A stretch of DNA of 64,000 bases from Colletotrichum lupini (lineage: Eukaryota; Ascomycota; Sordariomycetes; Glomerellales; Glomerellaceae): contig NC_064672.1 of NCBI RefSeq assembly GCF_023278565.1, forward strand, positions 7,130,001-7,194,000, written 5' to 3'. A model generated the notes under the pieces. It saw nothing but the letters and a program-made list of their open reading frames with translations. It did no database searches and was not told the origin of the DNA. This document shows, in pieces, positions 45,258-58,530 of the stretch (position 1 is its first letter; each line of letters starts with the position of its first letter). The position numbers and the translations under genes were made by a program.

Positions 45258-47961
45258 TTTTTTCTTTTGCTCGGCACGGCAGATGGTGGAGACAGAGGCT
45301 CAGCCATACCCTTGCACTCACCTGTCTGCGGGACATTGTTTTCTCTCTTTTCGATACGGATATGTGCGATTCAATGTGCGGATGATATCCGGACAAGAAG
45401 TACATGAATCGACGTGATGGCGGAACGCATCCGTACTGCTATCGTGCCCACACGTGTGGACTGACCACCTCCGCTTTTGCTTACCTTACAATTCAAACTT
45501 TGTCTTCGGCTTGGACAAGTTGATTGCTATTGTGGAGACGATTTCCCAGACAACAAATCGTGGAATGTGGGAGCGCATACTTGGTCCTTAGGGGTATGTT
45601 TAAACTCCCTACCAGGTAGTGTGGATCTGACCAGGGCAAAGCAGTGACTCTCAATGGCCAAATTTTTGTTCGACGTGCACAAGAATCTCGAAAGTAATGC
45701 TGCTGATGTAATCGCGAGAAGCATGGGCGAAGATACCTGACAAGGGGGTTAAACTTTGGCCTGATACCGTAGTAAGTAGGTATGAGGGTGTATTGGCCGG
45801 CGCTGTTTGAGAAAACGATTCCAGAGTGAACCCCTCGAAGAGAGTTCATGGCGGAGGCCCATTCAACGAAATGACCTGAGAGAGAACATCTTCAATGGGC
45901 AGAAACAAGCCTTTCATCGAACAGGCTTTTGCTCCGAACTGTAAGGTGGATATACCATAACTGACAAGATTCGGGATGATCGGACCCTAGAGTTCAGCTC
46001 TTCGCGATGAGGGGGGAAAAGTGTAGGGGGCAAAGGAATGTAGAGTCGACGTTCTAGAACCCCGAGGTCGAAGGGGCCGCCACCGTTCTGAAGTCTGTCG
46101 GCCTGCCATTCGCTGTGGCCCGCATGTGTCACTGCTATGTATGTACGAATACACCTCCCTGGATCTTCTCCAGACTCCTGGTGATGCGCCGATGTGGGCG
46201 ATCAAACCGACGCCATTCCCGCGAGAATCTGAGGGGTTGGTTGATTGATGGTGCGGTACGGAGTACGGGGCGTCTACTATGCATCGAAACATGGGATGGC
46301 AGGGCCCCCCTCAAGCGGCTCTTTCGAGTTTGAGGTCAAGGGCAATATCTGGTTGGTGGTCGAATTCATCGAATGTTGCGGTTCTTGGTGCCGAAGCCCC
46401 TATTGTCCGTTGTAGTCCGTCAGAAGGCGTTCTCCCACACCAAAAGGGAAAAAGAGCCTTGCCGGTATTTGGGGCCGTCGAGCTGGCCAGTAGGAAGCAG
46501 CCGCGGGAATGGAGCATGGAGTTTACGGTGGTCCCTGGTTGGCTCTTGGAAGCAACCCGTTGTCAGTTGACAAGGCGTTCTGGATTTCGCTCCCGGGACT
46601 CTGTGGGCTGTCGTGGTTGTGAAGGTGCCGCAGGTGAAACAAGGCGTACATATTTTCTATTTTTGTTTACACAACGTCATGGTTCGCGCTTGGCCGGGGC
46701 GTGGCCTGGCAGCGGCTCACCCTGATTCTCGGCATAAGAATACATACTTGTGAACCACTAAGCAGCCCAGCTAGTGCAAGGTTTAGCTCCTTATGTAAGC
46801 CCACACCCATTGATGGGTTGATAGACGGCTGCTGAATGGTTGCGGTCGAGTCTTCTACTGGTGACTTTAACTGACATTAGCCCACTGCGGCGTGTGCGAG
46901 GCGGCGAGACTCGAGAAAGTCGGCACGTCGGGAATGTGGGAGGACCTTCGGGACCGGTGGGGCCAGAGCGAGGTGCCAGAAGCCGAGACGGTGCCCATGG
47001 TACTAACTAGGCGCACTGTTACAGCAATGCCGAAACGGCGCCGGGGGGTTCTGCCGTACCTAGTGTTGGAAGTAGGTACTGGCTTCAGGTCTGTCTTGGT
47101 CGGATTCTCAATCATCACGGCACCAGCGTTCGATATTCGGCTCAATTTCGCGGTGCGAAAGGGCTGACAGTCGTCTGGACTCTGGAGATTGTCAAAAGTT
47201 GAAATGGAGACTGAGACGTCTGCGAACCCTTCTTGAGCAAGAGCCCAAAAGTGACAAAAAGTGGACGGACGGTTCGCGATCCAGATTGCGCGTATCAAGG
47301 GTAGGCGAGATGGCGAGGAACATCAGATTCGCCTTGAGTCTGGGGGCCGTAACAAGCCCAATTTCCATCGTGTGTCGACCTTATTGGGAGGACCCGCGGG
47401 TCGACGTTCGCCTGCTGAGTTGTGGCCCAGGGGCGTGAAGTCGACCAAGACTTGTGATGCAAGATGTGCGATGGTGCAGTGACCGCCGTTAAGCCAGAAG
47501 TCTGCTCCGCAATGAGCTAGAATTGTTCCCGTTGTGGTGCTGAGGGCTTGCTGTTATTGCCAGCTTCCAGGGCCATCGTCGTGGTCCAACGCCCGACAGG
47601 GCTGGGTTAGCAGTGACTGTTGCAGACGGATAAGCAGCTCTACTGCGAATAGAAGCTCATCTAAGCCACGCCGTGTCGCGAGTGTTTTCCACTAAGCTCG
47701 CTCATAGGAGTGGTCAACGGCACAGCCCATACGAAAAGCAGATGAGCGAATCAAACATGGGCGGTGGATGATTTGGTGATTTCGATAGTGATAACGGCCG
47801 TGGTGGCAGTGCATGAATTATCGCGGTAGGGTCAGGGAACGGAAATCACAAAAGCGTCCCACAGGATTGAATGATCATAGGCGGCATTTCCAGAACGAAC
47901 GGGGCGATCCCCTGAACGGGATCTAACCACTGACCAAATTGAGGGCCCAGTTCAGTGCGGA

Positions 47962-48141
47962 ATGTCGGGAGCGAACGAGACACCTGAAGTTGCCGTCGGG
48001 TCTGGCTCTGGCTCTGGCTCTGGCTCCCTGGACGAAAAGTCTTTTCCAGATGTTAATGCCGTGAACAACGGACGACGGCACAACTTCCGCTTCGGGGGCG
48101 AGCTGAACAGAATTTGGAGCCGCGAGAATGGGACGGCTTGA
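47962..48141 (+). CDS. Possible small ORF with Ser-Gly repeats
   Basis: An ATG-started frame of 59 residues in which a TCTGGC hexamer repeat (48001-48026) encodes alternating Ser-Gly. A mixed polar C-terminal part with GRRHNFRFGGELNR follows. I recognise no family. It is short, isolated and could be chance. Confidence 0.15.
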   Translation: MSGANETPEVAVGSGSGSGSGSLDEKSFPDVNAVNNGRRHNFRFGGELNRIWSRENGTA

Positions 48142-50079
48142 TGTCAGCGCATGGCCAAACGCCGTAGACTCCCTTCCACCACCTCCTTGACCACCTCCAT
48201 GAAGCTCGGACGGAGACCAGTGAGCCTTTTCGGAGGGACCTTTTCGTGATGTGGGCAGTGGCCCGGACGAGTACCGTAGCCGCAACTTGCAAGTGAAAGT
48301 CTATGCCGCGCCGTGTTTCTAGTCGCCGAGACCAGTCTGCACCTATTGCTTCAAAGAATGGCAACCAAGGGGAGGCGTGAATGCTGAAAAAGGTTGCCGC
48401 AAGTGAGAATGCTGTGTCAAGGGGTGTCTGAATTGCTTCGATATGGGGGCCTGTACTGTTCTGGGCGGCGACGCTGAGAAGCATGGGAGGTTCAGATGGT
48501 TAGAGACGGACAGGTGGCCGGTATTTGCATACTGCTGGATTCCAAGCCCATCGTAAGCAGCTGGGTCAGGTCGTTGGAGCGAGTTGAATCGAATCGAAGA
48601 CCATGAGTCCAGTGATTGAGGCTGAGCATACCGAGTAAACAACCTTCTTTTTGAACGAACCAAACGAGGGCCTTTGATTTGTTGGTGGTGGGAAGAGTAA
48701 GAGCTCAGAGCAACATTGACGGACGATCAACCCACGCCGAAAGCAAAAAAGAGGCAGAGCGCGAACTGGAACAGCCACACCCGGGATGGCGGCACCATTC
48801 GTATTGGTACACGCGACTGCGGCTATCTTGGGCGTGGCATTGAGTACTCGATACCTGTCTTCGACCTCGCAAGCGAAAGCGAACAGGGGAGGGTGCGCTG
48901 CCGCCACGCACAACCAAAACTTCCCGCCGCCCGTCTCCGTCGGGCAGTGAATTGGTCGGCTCGGGTCAGCACTCAGCAACACGCAGCGCAGCATAGCGCC
49001 AGGCGAGGCGCCGGTGTGGTTTGGTTTGTATTATTTGCAGCGATTCGCTTGGTTCGGATTTGGTCTCGCGCCCGAACAATACGCGGCCTCGTCATCTTGT
49101 CATCTCACCAACCTCGAGTTTGCGGCTTCGTTCTTGTATGTCGGCTAGATTCTGCTCCGTCTTATCGGAAGAACTAGAGAGGCTACGACAATGGGGGGAG
49201 GGGATTGACGTTGGATTCATCATCGACGACGATATTGTACATAGAGCCGTAGCCAACATCAACGAGTGGGAATTGATGATAAAATGGGCGGGTAAACAGG
49301 CCTAGTCTCTGTCGGTAGCATAGGCGAAGACGAGTAACCGGAGAAAAAAAGTCAAAAAAGTTCTCTCAATAAGCGTGCGTCGTCGAGTCGTCGTCAGCAA
49401 CATTTCGAAACGGCGACATCGCGCCATTGCTTGTGGTTGGGCGGCAGGCGACAGGCGGTAGAGCGAGTGGTCGAGTTCAATATCAAAACAAGCGGTCGCT
49501 GTTCTGGCGAGTGACGAGCTTGCGAATCCACGTTGAATTCCACAGCGCTCCGGGGGTTCACCAAAAGAACCTGGAAGCCAAAAGGCGCAGAAAATGAAGG
49601 AAATGGGGACCGCCAGGAGCGAATCAGTGTGAGCGAATGGTCGAGTACTCGTCGACGACTGAGCCGAAAAGGGCAGTTGGCGTCGTCATCCTCAGGCCGC
49701 AGACGTGTACATTGTAAGTGTGCATCGCTGCAAGAAGGTACCTGACATCTTGCGAATTCGTGCTTTCCCACCCAGGCATTTTCGAATACGATTGTACCTG
49801 TCTGCCGTTGACTGGTCTACCTAGTTCTGATCCAATGCTCCTTCCTTTGCCTGCCTGCATTTGCTGGTACGAATATTCGCTGGACGCAGTAATGGGAAGG
49901 GAAGCAACGGACGAGTGAGAAAGAGCGAGAGGGAAGGAACACCACTGCCTGCCTTCCCACCCGACGAGAAGGTGCAGCCCGTCAGCCAAGGACGCCCAGC
50001 CCAGTCTCTCTCATCTACCCGCGCTAATCCCAATCAGGACACGTCGTCCATCGGCTTACGCGTCCCTCTTTCCCTCCCA

Positions 50080-50751
50080 TCAGCGTCCCGGCCGTCTCTC
50101 TCTTTCCCTCCGTCTTCCCTCTTGCGCTCTCTGGTCGTTCTGCTCAGTGCTCCCTCTCCTTCCCTCCTTCCCTCCTTCCCTCCCCCAATCCCGTCTTTTC
50201 ACTCCCTTCCCAAAGTACCAAAGTACCAAAGTACCTTCCCCTCGCTCTTGCTCGCCCGTCCTGGGACTCCTGGTCCCTTCCTTCCTCAACTCCCCCCCAA
50301 AGCCCACCCCCCTGCTCAGCCCGCCCAGAATCCGCTTGGGGCCCGCCTTTCCCCCCTGCTGCTCCGAGGACCAGGCACCCAAATCATTCAAGAAACGGAG
50401 TCCCCGTGCTCAGTCCCTCTTGTTACGCTTCCCATACATCCACTGCCCAGACCCCCCTAAACTAGTCGCCTATCTCAACACTCTTCTTGTCCTCTTTTCC
50501 TCTTTCTCTCTCCCATCTCTCGAACCCTCTTTCTTCTCAACTTCAACCAAACCACCAAACGAAACACTCACCTGAGGCATTGCCATCTATCGTCACGAGC
50601 CTCACTTACCGAACCGAGTACTATATCGATCATTCCCTCGTCGTCGCGTACGGGACCCAACAGTCACAACAAAGGTTCGCCACAGACCGGTGCGAACCCC
50701 AATCCACCAACACCCATCATACCCAAGGGATCGAATTCTCCTTCGACGGCA
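50080..50751 (+). promoter_or_regulatory. Pyrimidine-rich leader/promoter of the bZIP gene
   Basis: The plus strand is strongly C/T-biased from about 50085 to 50530, with TTCCCTCC units and a CCAAAGTAC 9-mer repeated three times near 50213-50240. CT tracts like this are typical just upstream of highly expressed filamentous-fungal genes, near the transcription start. From about 50530 to the ATG at 50752 the leader turns A/C-rich and has no ATG, so no upstream ORF intervenes in that part. Confidence 0.5.
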
Positions 50752-52527
50752 ATGACGACCTCGAATCAGAACGTCGATAACATCGACGCCCTCCTCGACT
50801 TCAGCGAGTATGACAATATGTCTTATCAGTCTCCCTCGCTCTCTCCTGCGGCGACCGCCAAGAACACCTTCACTCGCCCATCAGTCAGCACCGTCGCGAC
50901 CCCGACGATGCCGTCCGCATCACAACCCCTTACTGGCCCCAGCCACCAGTATGATCTCTACAAGCAGCAGACTGGCATCGTTCCCGGTGCCCTCGCCAGC
51001 ACCCTGGCTGTGAACGAGGCCAACTCTCATATCAGTGGCTACAACAGCGGCTATGGAATGGACTACTTGGGCAATGGCTTGAGCCCGGAGAACGACATGT
51101 TTGACTTCAACACATCGCCCTCCCAAAACTCTACCGGCTTGAATATGGATATGGAGTTTGACTCCCCTCCGGACTCCCAGTACTTCTTCCCCAACCCCAC
51201 TGTCAATCCCACTGCCATCGGCGGACAAGAGTCTCCCGTGGTCCCCTCCCAGCAAAGCAACGTGGGCCGCCTCTGGCCCGGCATGCACTCCCAGGCTGCG
51301 CTTGCCAAGGCCCAGGCCCAGCAAAGACAACAGCAGCAAATCATCCAGCAGCAGCAGCAGCGTCAGCAGATGGGCCAGAAGCAGCGCACCAAGAGCCAGC
51401 AGCCTACCGACCCCATTGTTGAACAGAAGATCACCCAGCTCCTCAACTCCATGCGTGCTAAGCCCGCTCAAGAGGGCGACAGCCCCACTCCTCTCATGAA
51501 CCTGCCTAGATGCAAGAAGGACGAGGAGGATATGGACGAGGATGAGAGACTTCTCGCTAGCGAGGAGGGCAAGAAGCTCAGCAGCAAGGAGCGTCGCCAA
51601 CTCCGCAACAAGGTTTCCGCCCGCGCCTTCCGTTCCCGCAGGAAGGGTAAGTTCCGCTACCACAACGCCAAAACATGAACTCGCTAACCCATTACAGAAT
51701 ACATCACTCAGCTCGAGGCCGAGATTGCCAACAAGGTTTCCGAGAATGGCGAGCTTCGCCAGCACAACCGTGCTCTCCAGGACGAGAACAAGCGCCTGCA
51801 GGATCTCACCCGCATGCTCCTCGCTTCTCCCTCATTCTCCAACTTCCTTGACCACCTCAGCACCAACCCCCAGCCCGCCCCTCAGCAGCAGCAAGCTCCC
51901 GCCGTCAAGGTTGAGAGACAAGCCGAGCAGCGCCAGATTCCCAAAGACATCAACCCCTACGCCAACCAGACCCAGCAGCAGCAGATCGGCATGGCCATGC
52001 TCCCTGAGCAGAACATGGACTTCTCCATGCTGAACATTGACAACGACGCCTACAACTTCCAACCCCAGGTCTTCGCTGTTCTCGAGACCCCGGATGTTCC
52101 CGTTACCATTGACACCAACGTTCTCTCCGGAAAGTCTTCCAACTTTGTCGGCGAGCAATTCGAGTCTGATGACGAGAAGATCGAGCTCCCCACTATTGAG
52201 GCTCCCAAGGTCCTGGCGCCCGAGGTTCAGTCCCAGGCTCCGGCGACCGAGGAGGTCTTTGATGACGAGTTCGAGAACGACCCTGAGTTCGCTCTGTACC
52301 ACTCTGCTCCTGCCCCTGCTACCGTATCCCCTGTCGAACTTGACACCGAAGCCCTCTCACAAGCTGAGATCTTCGGAGGTGTCGAAGCCGACAAGGTTCT
52401 TGCCCGCTACGAGCTCGTCGATGCATCAGAAGATGAGAAAAACGCATGTGTGGCCATGGCCAAGGTGCAACGCATCGACGCCGCGCTTCAACCAGTTCTC
52501 GCCAGATTGGAGTCGCTTTTCCTCTAA
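50752..52527 (+). CDS. bZIP transcription factor, glutamine-rich
   Basis: Two exons, join(50752..51646, 51698..52527), 574 residues. The 51-bp intron (gtaagt/cag, CTAAC branch) falls between the basic region and the leucine zipper. The N-terminal half is Ser/Asn/Pro-rich, then a Gln-rich tract (about residues 190-225). A KERRQLRNKVSARAFRSRRK basic region ends near residue 298, followed at once by a zipper with EYITQLEAEI and heptad Leu/Asn positions (LRQHNRAL, ENKRLQDL). The C-terminal 200 residues are acidic with Gln and Pro, consistent with activation domains. The basic region with NKVSARAFRSRRK is typical of an ascomycete bZIP group distinct from Gcn4/CpcA and Yap1; I do not assign a gene name. 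Expect a nuclear DNA-binding dimer. Confidence 0.92.
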
Positions 52528-54020
52528 ACACCACATTCTCTACTACACTTTCTTTTAGCACCTTATTTTGGGCATTTAGTTCGCTACAACATTTCCTGTG
52601 CATACTAGCTTGATATCTGGGACATGGCGTTGGGATTGATTGGGAATCAACTACACCCGAACCGGGACGGCATCTAGTTTCTTATTTTTATTTGAAGAAT
52701 GCTGCGGCGGTCGAAAAGAATTCTATAGGAACCAAGCTGGTTCGGCATGATTGATGATTGTTAACATTGGCGAGTAAGAGGTGGAATTTACGGCTGGCCA
52801 TGGCCATCGTGTACTAGATAGATTGGGCGCTCCCGCAACTCGATCTGAAGAATACAAAAGAATTCTTTAACTTGATCTGCACTGATTCGTTTCTTCCATG
52901 TGAATGATTGTTTCCCTCCATGATTGAGATCGCGATATGTCTACTCTGCGTGCCTGCTGGACCCATAGGCGACGGTGGTAAGATTATGGACCTGCCATAC
53001 AAGATGAGGCACGAAACGTCGCGTCCGTTTCTCAAGAATCTGCTCACCCCGTGCATCTATGCAGTGTTCTCGCTCTCCCACCACCCATGGGTTTTCCGTG
53101 AGCACGTCCCCGAATCTGTTCAGCCGACCGCCTGCCTGTCACCGTCTCGTCTTTCGAAACGGCTTGGCTTCGGCTCGGTACAGGTCTTTTGCTAGACATG
53201 TTCTCTAGAGTCTGGAAAGGAGATGCCGAACCGTCCAACGAGACGATCACCTTCCGATGAATCCCCACCTGTTGCCGAGGACATGGACGAATAGTATGGT
53301 TGGGAGATCACTGTCATCTGGTGTCTGGATCTTCGGGTTCGTTCTTTTGGGGGCTATTGGTCTTGATACCCTTGTCTTTGATGTGCCCTTGGCCTGTAAG
53401 GGGTTGCTTGGTAGAGCAGATAGTAGGAGGCCTCTGCGGACTCTGGAGTCTGAACTCTGGAGGCTCTCTCTCAAATTTTGGGGCCGTTTGACTCCTGGCT
53501 CGGATTTTCCGACTGGAGGTGGGGTGCCACGTTTTATGTGACGGGCGTTGTTGGTAGCTTGCCTTGCTATGCTGTTTGACTTCATGTTGCTTTGACGAGT
53601 GGTTGTCAAGCGAACCCCCCGGCTTGTGTCTTTCTTGTCGTCGGATGAGTGTATCATCTTGTCTCTGGTCTCTGGAGGGGATTCGGAAAAGTTGAGATGG
53701 CAAGTCTGGGCGAGGATGGAGCATACCAGGGTCCTTTGCTTTCCATGAGGTGAGATCAGTCTATCAGGCAGGAGTCCTGTGTAAGAACCGATGGCTGGTT
53801 GGTAACGGCCGTTACTGCGGCTCCGGAAGGTAATGGAGCTCCGTTACCAATGTGTGAATGTGTCTATCTGGTTACCTATGCAGAGGGATGGCCGTGGACG
53901 ACGATTACAACTAAGACGTACTCATTACCACATCAGACAATATCGAAAGCTACTTCGCATCTCGAGCTGAGCCTACAGACACCAATCATACCGTCAGACA
54001 TCACTACTCCAAAACCGTAT
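52528..54020. other. Convergent intergenic interval
   Basis: 1.5 kb between the stop of the bZIP gene (plus) and the stop of the GMC oxidoreductase gene (minus). It should hold both 3' untranslated regions. No supported frame is present. Confidence 0.5.
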
Positions 54021-56243
54021 TCACGAATCCCCCCAATCCTCCCGGATCATCTCCGCCCCCTTCTCCCCAATCATATACACTGACCCCACGATATTAACAT
54101 CAGGCAGGATGGGAATGATGCTGCAATCCACGACCCGCAGCCCGTCCACGCCGTACACTCTCAGCCGCGGGTCTACGACGCCGCCCTTGTCTTCGGGCAG
54201 CATCTGGTTCGTGCCGGAGGCGTGCCAGTTGGGGATGGTATTGGCGCGGACGTAGGCCAGCACGGTGTCCTCGTCGTCTTCCGAGACGCCGGCGCCAGGG
54301 GAGACTTCGCCGTGGGATGGGCCGACGGTGTATTCTGACATGCGCGGATGGGCGAGGATCTTGCGGAGGTATTTGAAGGAGGCGAGGGCGATTTTGCGGT
54401 CAGCTGGGTGGGCGTAGTACTATGTAACAATGGGTCAGCTTACTCCGTTTCTTGTCAACGTTCGTTAGAGGGGGAACAGAGGAAGAAAAGTGAGCAAGTC
54501 GTCCGAGATAGATAGGAGACGCTTGGGAAGGAAACAAATGTGGACTCACATTAGGATTGATTCTCGGCGTCTCAGCCATAGAATTTGACCTCAGCGTAAC
54601 ATTTCCCCTCGACAGAGCCACCATACTCGACGCCGTGAGGGAAATGTACGTCTCGTTACCGCGGGGCGTGTAGTACGGCGTCGGCCCGCTCGGGTAAAAG
54701 ACGCTCTCGAAGAGGTACTCGATATGCGACTGGTTCGCCAGCCCCGCGGTGACGACGTCGCCCGCGCCGATGGCCTGCAAATCGTCGACCGAGAGCTTCT
54801 GGAAGGCGTTTGTGATGCCCGAGGGGGCCGTGTACTCGCCCGTGGTGTTTTTGTAGAACTCATCTTGTGCGGCGCGGAGGGATTGGTAGGTTGCTGCCAT
54901 GTCTGTTGTTGAGAATTCGGGGGTCGAGAGGGCCATTATGCTGAAGACGGAGTGGTCGTTCAGGCTTAGGGGATTTGATGTTAGTTGTGATGTGAGAGGG
55001 GTGAGAAGGAGGGGTACATACTGCTGGCCGATGTTCTCGTTGATGTGGACGGGTTCGATGCCGAATTCGTTGAGCTGGGAGGATGGACCGACTCCCTGAA
55101 GCGGACGAGGTTAGTACATGATCTGCCGTTCATCATGCCACATCCGCGATACTCAAGAGAAACTCACAGAAACCATTAGGAGTTGAGGCGAGTTGAACGC
55201 CCCCGCGCTGACGATAACTTCCTTCTTCGCTCTAACCTCATGTACAATACCCGTAGGATGGTCCATGAAAGCGACACCTACGGCTCTCGGGTTCTTCCCC
55301 TCCACCTGGTCAAAGTTGATCTTCCACACGGGAGCAAAGTGCAGAACATCAAGGTTCTTCCGGCCCTCGGCCTGCTTCAGATAACTATCGTAGCTGGAGC
55401 TGCGCATGAACCCGGCGTCGAGGTGGCCTGTACCCTGCTTCACGCCGGTGCTGTTGCCCGTGTTGTGGTCCTCGACGATGGGGATCTGAAGGGCTTCAGA
55501 GGCGGCCTCGATAAAGCCTACGCCCGAAGGTGGGACGTAGCCCTGGAAGCCGAGCTGGAGAGGACCATCGGCGTAGGCGGAGGGGTCGTGGGTTTTGTAG
55601 GAGACGTCGAAGCCTCGGACTTCGTGGTCCGTTGGGGGGTTAAAGTGCGTACCCTATTATCATGTCAGTTAAGCGTGACAGACATCCAAGACTGGACAAG
55701 TGAGCGTGTGATTCACCTTAACAAACAGAGGATACACGTCGTCCCATCCCCAACCCGGGTTCCCTACTTTGACCCAATCATCGTAGACGGACGAGCTGCC
55801 ACGACCGTAGTAGAAGCCATTGGTCACGCTGCTGCCGCCGAGGCACCGACCGCGGTGGTAGCGGAGGATGCGGCCGTCGAGGTGTTCCTGCGGAGTGGTG
55901 TAGAAGGACCAGTCGATGGCGGTTCCGCCGAGGAACTGGTTGCCGCCGGGCGGCTTGTAGGCGGAGACAACCTCGGGGTTCGGCCCCGCTTCAAGGACGA
56001 GGACCCGCTGTTTGCCGGACTCGGAGAGGCGGTTTGCGAGGACGAGGCCGGCGGTGCCGCCTTTGAGAAGGGGATGATTGAGTTAGCCGCCTGAATTACT
56101 GTGACTTTGGGGAAGATTGAGCGTGCGTTACCTCCTGCTATGATGAAGTCGTATTCATCTTGGATCGTTGCGCGGTCGAGGCCCTTAATTGGTGCGGCCG
56201 AGACTCCGGCGAGGAGTGTCAGGAGAGGGAGGGTCAGCTGCAT
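54021..56243 (-). CDS. Secreted GMC family FAD oxidoreductase
   Basis: Six exons: complement(join(54021..54419, 54550..54964, 55022..55095, 55168..55653, 55717..56060, 56132..56243)), 609 residues, all in frame. A signal peptide (about residues 1-17, hydrophobic to GVSAAP) is followed by DEYDFIIAGGGTAGLVLANRL, the FAD-binding fold; the first intron splits its glycine motif. GRCLGGSSVTNGF is GMC signature 1 and GAFNSPQLLMVSGVGP is signature 2. Near the C-terminus NWHASGTNQM carries the catalytic His and PDVNIVGSVYMIGE the partner Asn. The His/Asn pair is typical of choline dehydrogenase- and aryl-alcohol-oxidase-like branches more than of glucose oxidase (His/His). It oxidises an alcohol or sugar and may produce H2O2 outside the cell; several sequons (NQS, NTT, NET, NVT) support secretion. 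Confidence 0.92.
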
Positions 56244-58530
56244 CGTGAGACCGCGTACCTCACAATAACAGTGATTGCCAAAAGGGAAGTTCTATCAATT
56301 GAATCCAATTAAAGGTCTTTGAAGCGGTACCTAGGCAAGGGCCTCGTCTTTCTCCGGCGAACTATCGGAGATGCCCCCGTCCTCAAATACTCTCGCCCAG
56401 CGCAGCCAAGTGCACCTCGTGATCAAACTTGCTTGCAAGTGAACACAGTCAAGCCGGCTCAGCCCATCTTGGCTCCCATTGAATCAGGCATACAAGTTTA
56501 CCTTGCGCCATCATGGTGCGTCATCGCACCGCGAGGTGTCAGACCGGGCGAAGGCGAGGCGTGCCGTGGATGCTCTTGGCGAGGAAGCGAGGCGGATGGA
56601 TTGGATGTGGTGTTTGTTCTTTTAGGCTTCTTTTTGGATTTGTCTCTAGGCAAGGCACATTGAAGTTTGGGGCGAAGATGGCGGGGAAGGAAGACGGGGA
56701 AAGCTTGGTTTTGGGGTACGCGGGTGAATGGGCACGGTGAGCAGGTGACGGGCCCATTGCTTGGAATTGAGCAAGGCTTCTTGCTCTTGCAGATCAGATA
56801 TTGGAGGTGGCACAGCTTGGAAGCGAAGCGAAATTGAGAGACAAGAAGGACAGGCAAGATACCTAGGCACAGTGTGATGGTGCCACGAGTTGATGGCGCA
56901 GGATCCGAGAGCGACGTATGTCAAGACAATTAGTCGACTAGTACAGGATACTAGCTTTATGTGCCGTTGATGCCGCGGGGTTGGCATCCTGTCCTTGGCT
57001 CCCGCTATTCGGCTCAGCATGGAATCGAACTTTACCTGGCTACTAACTTACCTCATGGGAACATGTTGCCCTCTAGGTTCTTAGAACCAGAGAGTGACTT
57101 GCTTTGTCTTAAATAGGGAATTGGCATCTAATGACATGCGAGTGAGATGGGCCATGGCAATGCTACTTCGTACTGTACAAGGCATTTGTAGACAGAGAAA
57201 CTTCACCAATGAGCGAGGCCAAGACAATAGCATGCAGGCTGGAAGGATCCGGCCGACGTACGTCCAGCGGGGTATGCAGAACCCATCAACCACCAAGCCC
57301 TACCGGCCCCGAGTCCCGTGTGGTGCCCCATCTTGTATCCGCTTTGCCCCGCATCCCGGCGATGACTGGGGTGAGAGATCTGGGTAAGGATGGAGATTTG
57401 TTACTATTCGATTCGACATGTCTTGTAATCGGAGAAGGAGGGCAGATTTGAGGTGCCTTTGGCCACTATTTGACCTTGATTTCTCCGATAAGCTGCCGTT
57501 GTGCAACTTATTTTACTCTGTATCTTGCTCAGCATCCAATCAAATCCTGGGTTTCGGTAGGGGAACGGGAGGCTCGGGCGTGCCTGGGAGGCGTATTATT
57601 GATCGGCGCCCTTTCCGCCTCGGGCAGTGTGATGTACATGTACTTTTGTCTCACATCATCCTGCTTTTCTTTTATGGTGGAAACCTGCGCGGCGAAACTG
57701 AAGTTGTGTTGTCTTGTTAGGAGATGCTGTGCGTCTCGGACGTTGAATGCCTGATTGTCTCTGTATTATCAAGACTGTCCTCGTAATCTAGTGGGAGCAT
57801 CGTTCATAGCTCGGTTTCGCGATCTTCCTGGTCCCAGAATTAGGTTTGATGCCCAAGGTTTTGGTCGATGAGGTCAGTTTAACGTGCGACCTTGACGGGC
57901 TGCATCCTTATCTCAGATTTTGCTGAAGGATCAGATGCAAGTTTGAAAAACAGAACCAATACGAGTATTGTAGGTTGACTTGGCTGCATCGCCACTCTAG
58001 GGTTGCGAGCCTTGGTTACTTGTCAGGTGCAGATTTGATCTGAAGACATCCTGAATGTTGAACCGGCAACATCATGGCGACATTTCACAACTGAAACAGC
58101 GAGAGATAGAATCGAAGTCGTGTATTGAGAGCTTGAGTGTTGGTGAGATCGTGATGTCGTCAAATGAGTGTTGCCTCAAGCTCAGGAGCAGGGGGAGGGG
58201 GATGGTGTAAAGTGCAAATTCCAGAAGATGGGGAGTCCACGTGTATCGAACCGATAGCCCCGAACAGAAACATCTCCTTCAAAATAGTAATCCAACCCAG
58301 AGCTCATTGTACCCATTGCTCTTCCGTCTTCCAATCCCTGCATGTATGTGTCCCTTCTTCCGTGCGGACCCCTCTCCGCGTCGAACAACCATCTTCTCCA
58401 TCACCAAATCGACTGAAAAGTGAGTTAGACTGAGAGTCCCTCCAACTACACATACGATCGAACTCATCACGGTCCATAACCGCAGACTACGCGAGTGAGC
58501 GATCTGGGGTACCCGCTCACTCCGCAATAA
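56244..58530. other. Gene-free interval (2.3 kb)
   Basis: It contains the promoter of the GMC gene (left edge, minus strand). The remaining frames are short and lack motifs. No repeats are visible until the fold-back at 58531. Confidence 0.5.

Larger units (their letters stand above)
43090..50079. other. Large gene-free interval (7.0 kb)
   Basis: No frame on either strand shows a domain, splice structure or convincing start. Base composition is normal and CpA/TpG are not depleted, so this is not RIP-mutated repeat. It holds a CA microsatellite, a poly-G run, a TCTGGC hexamer repeat and a few short frames, one listed separately. It ends at the leader of the bZIP gene and may contain long upstream control sequence or noncoding transcripts, which sequence alone cannot show. 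Confidence 0.45.

Noticed and set aside
46279..46725. 148-residue plus-strand frame
   Set aside because: Trp/Arg/Gly-rich composition without family features, and overlapping frames of similar length in other phases.
49861..50460. 199-residue Pro/Ser/Leu-rich open frame upstream of the bZIP gene
   Set aside because: It is translation of a C/T-rich tract (TCC, CCT, CTT codons). The composition is explained by the pyrimidine-rich leader and no homologous pattern is visible.
50920..51765. 281-residue leucine-rich open frame on the minus strand
   Set aside because: Antisense to the bZIP coding region; the leucines come from the complement of Gln and Lys codons (CAG, AAG). No start context or motif.
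55183..56094. 303-residue open frame on the plus strand
   Set aside because: It lies antisense to the GMC oxidoreductase exons, whose motifs and splice sites are unambiguous. The frame is open because of the GC-rich codon usage of the real gene.
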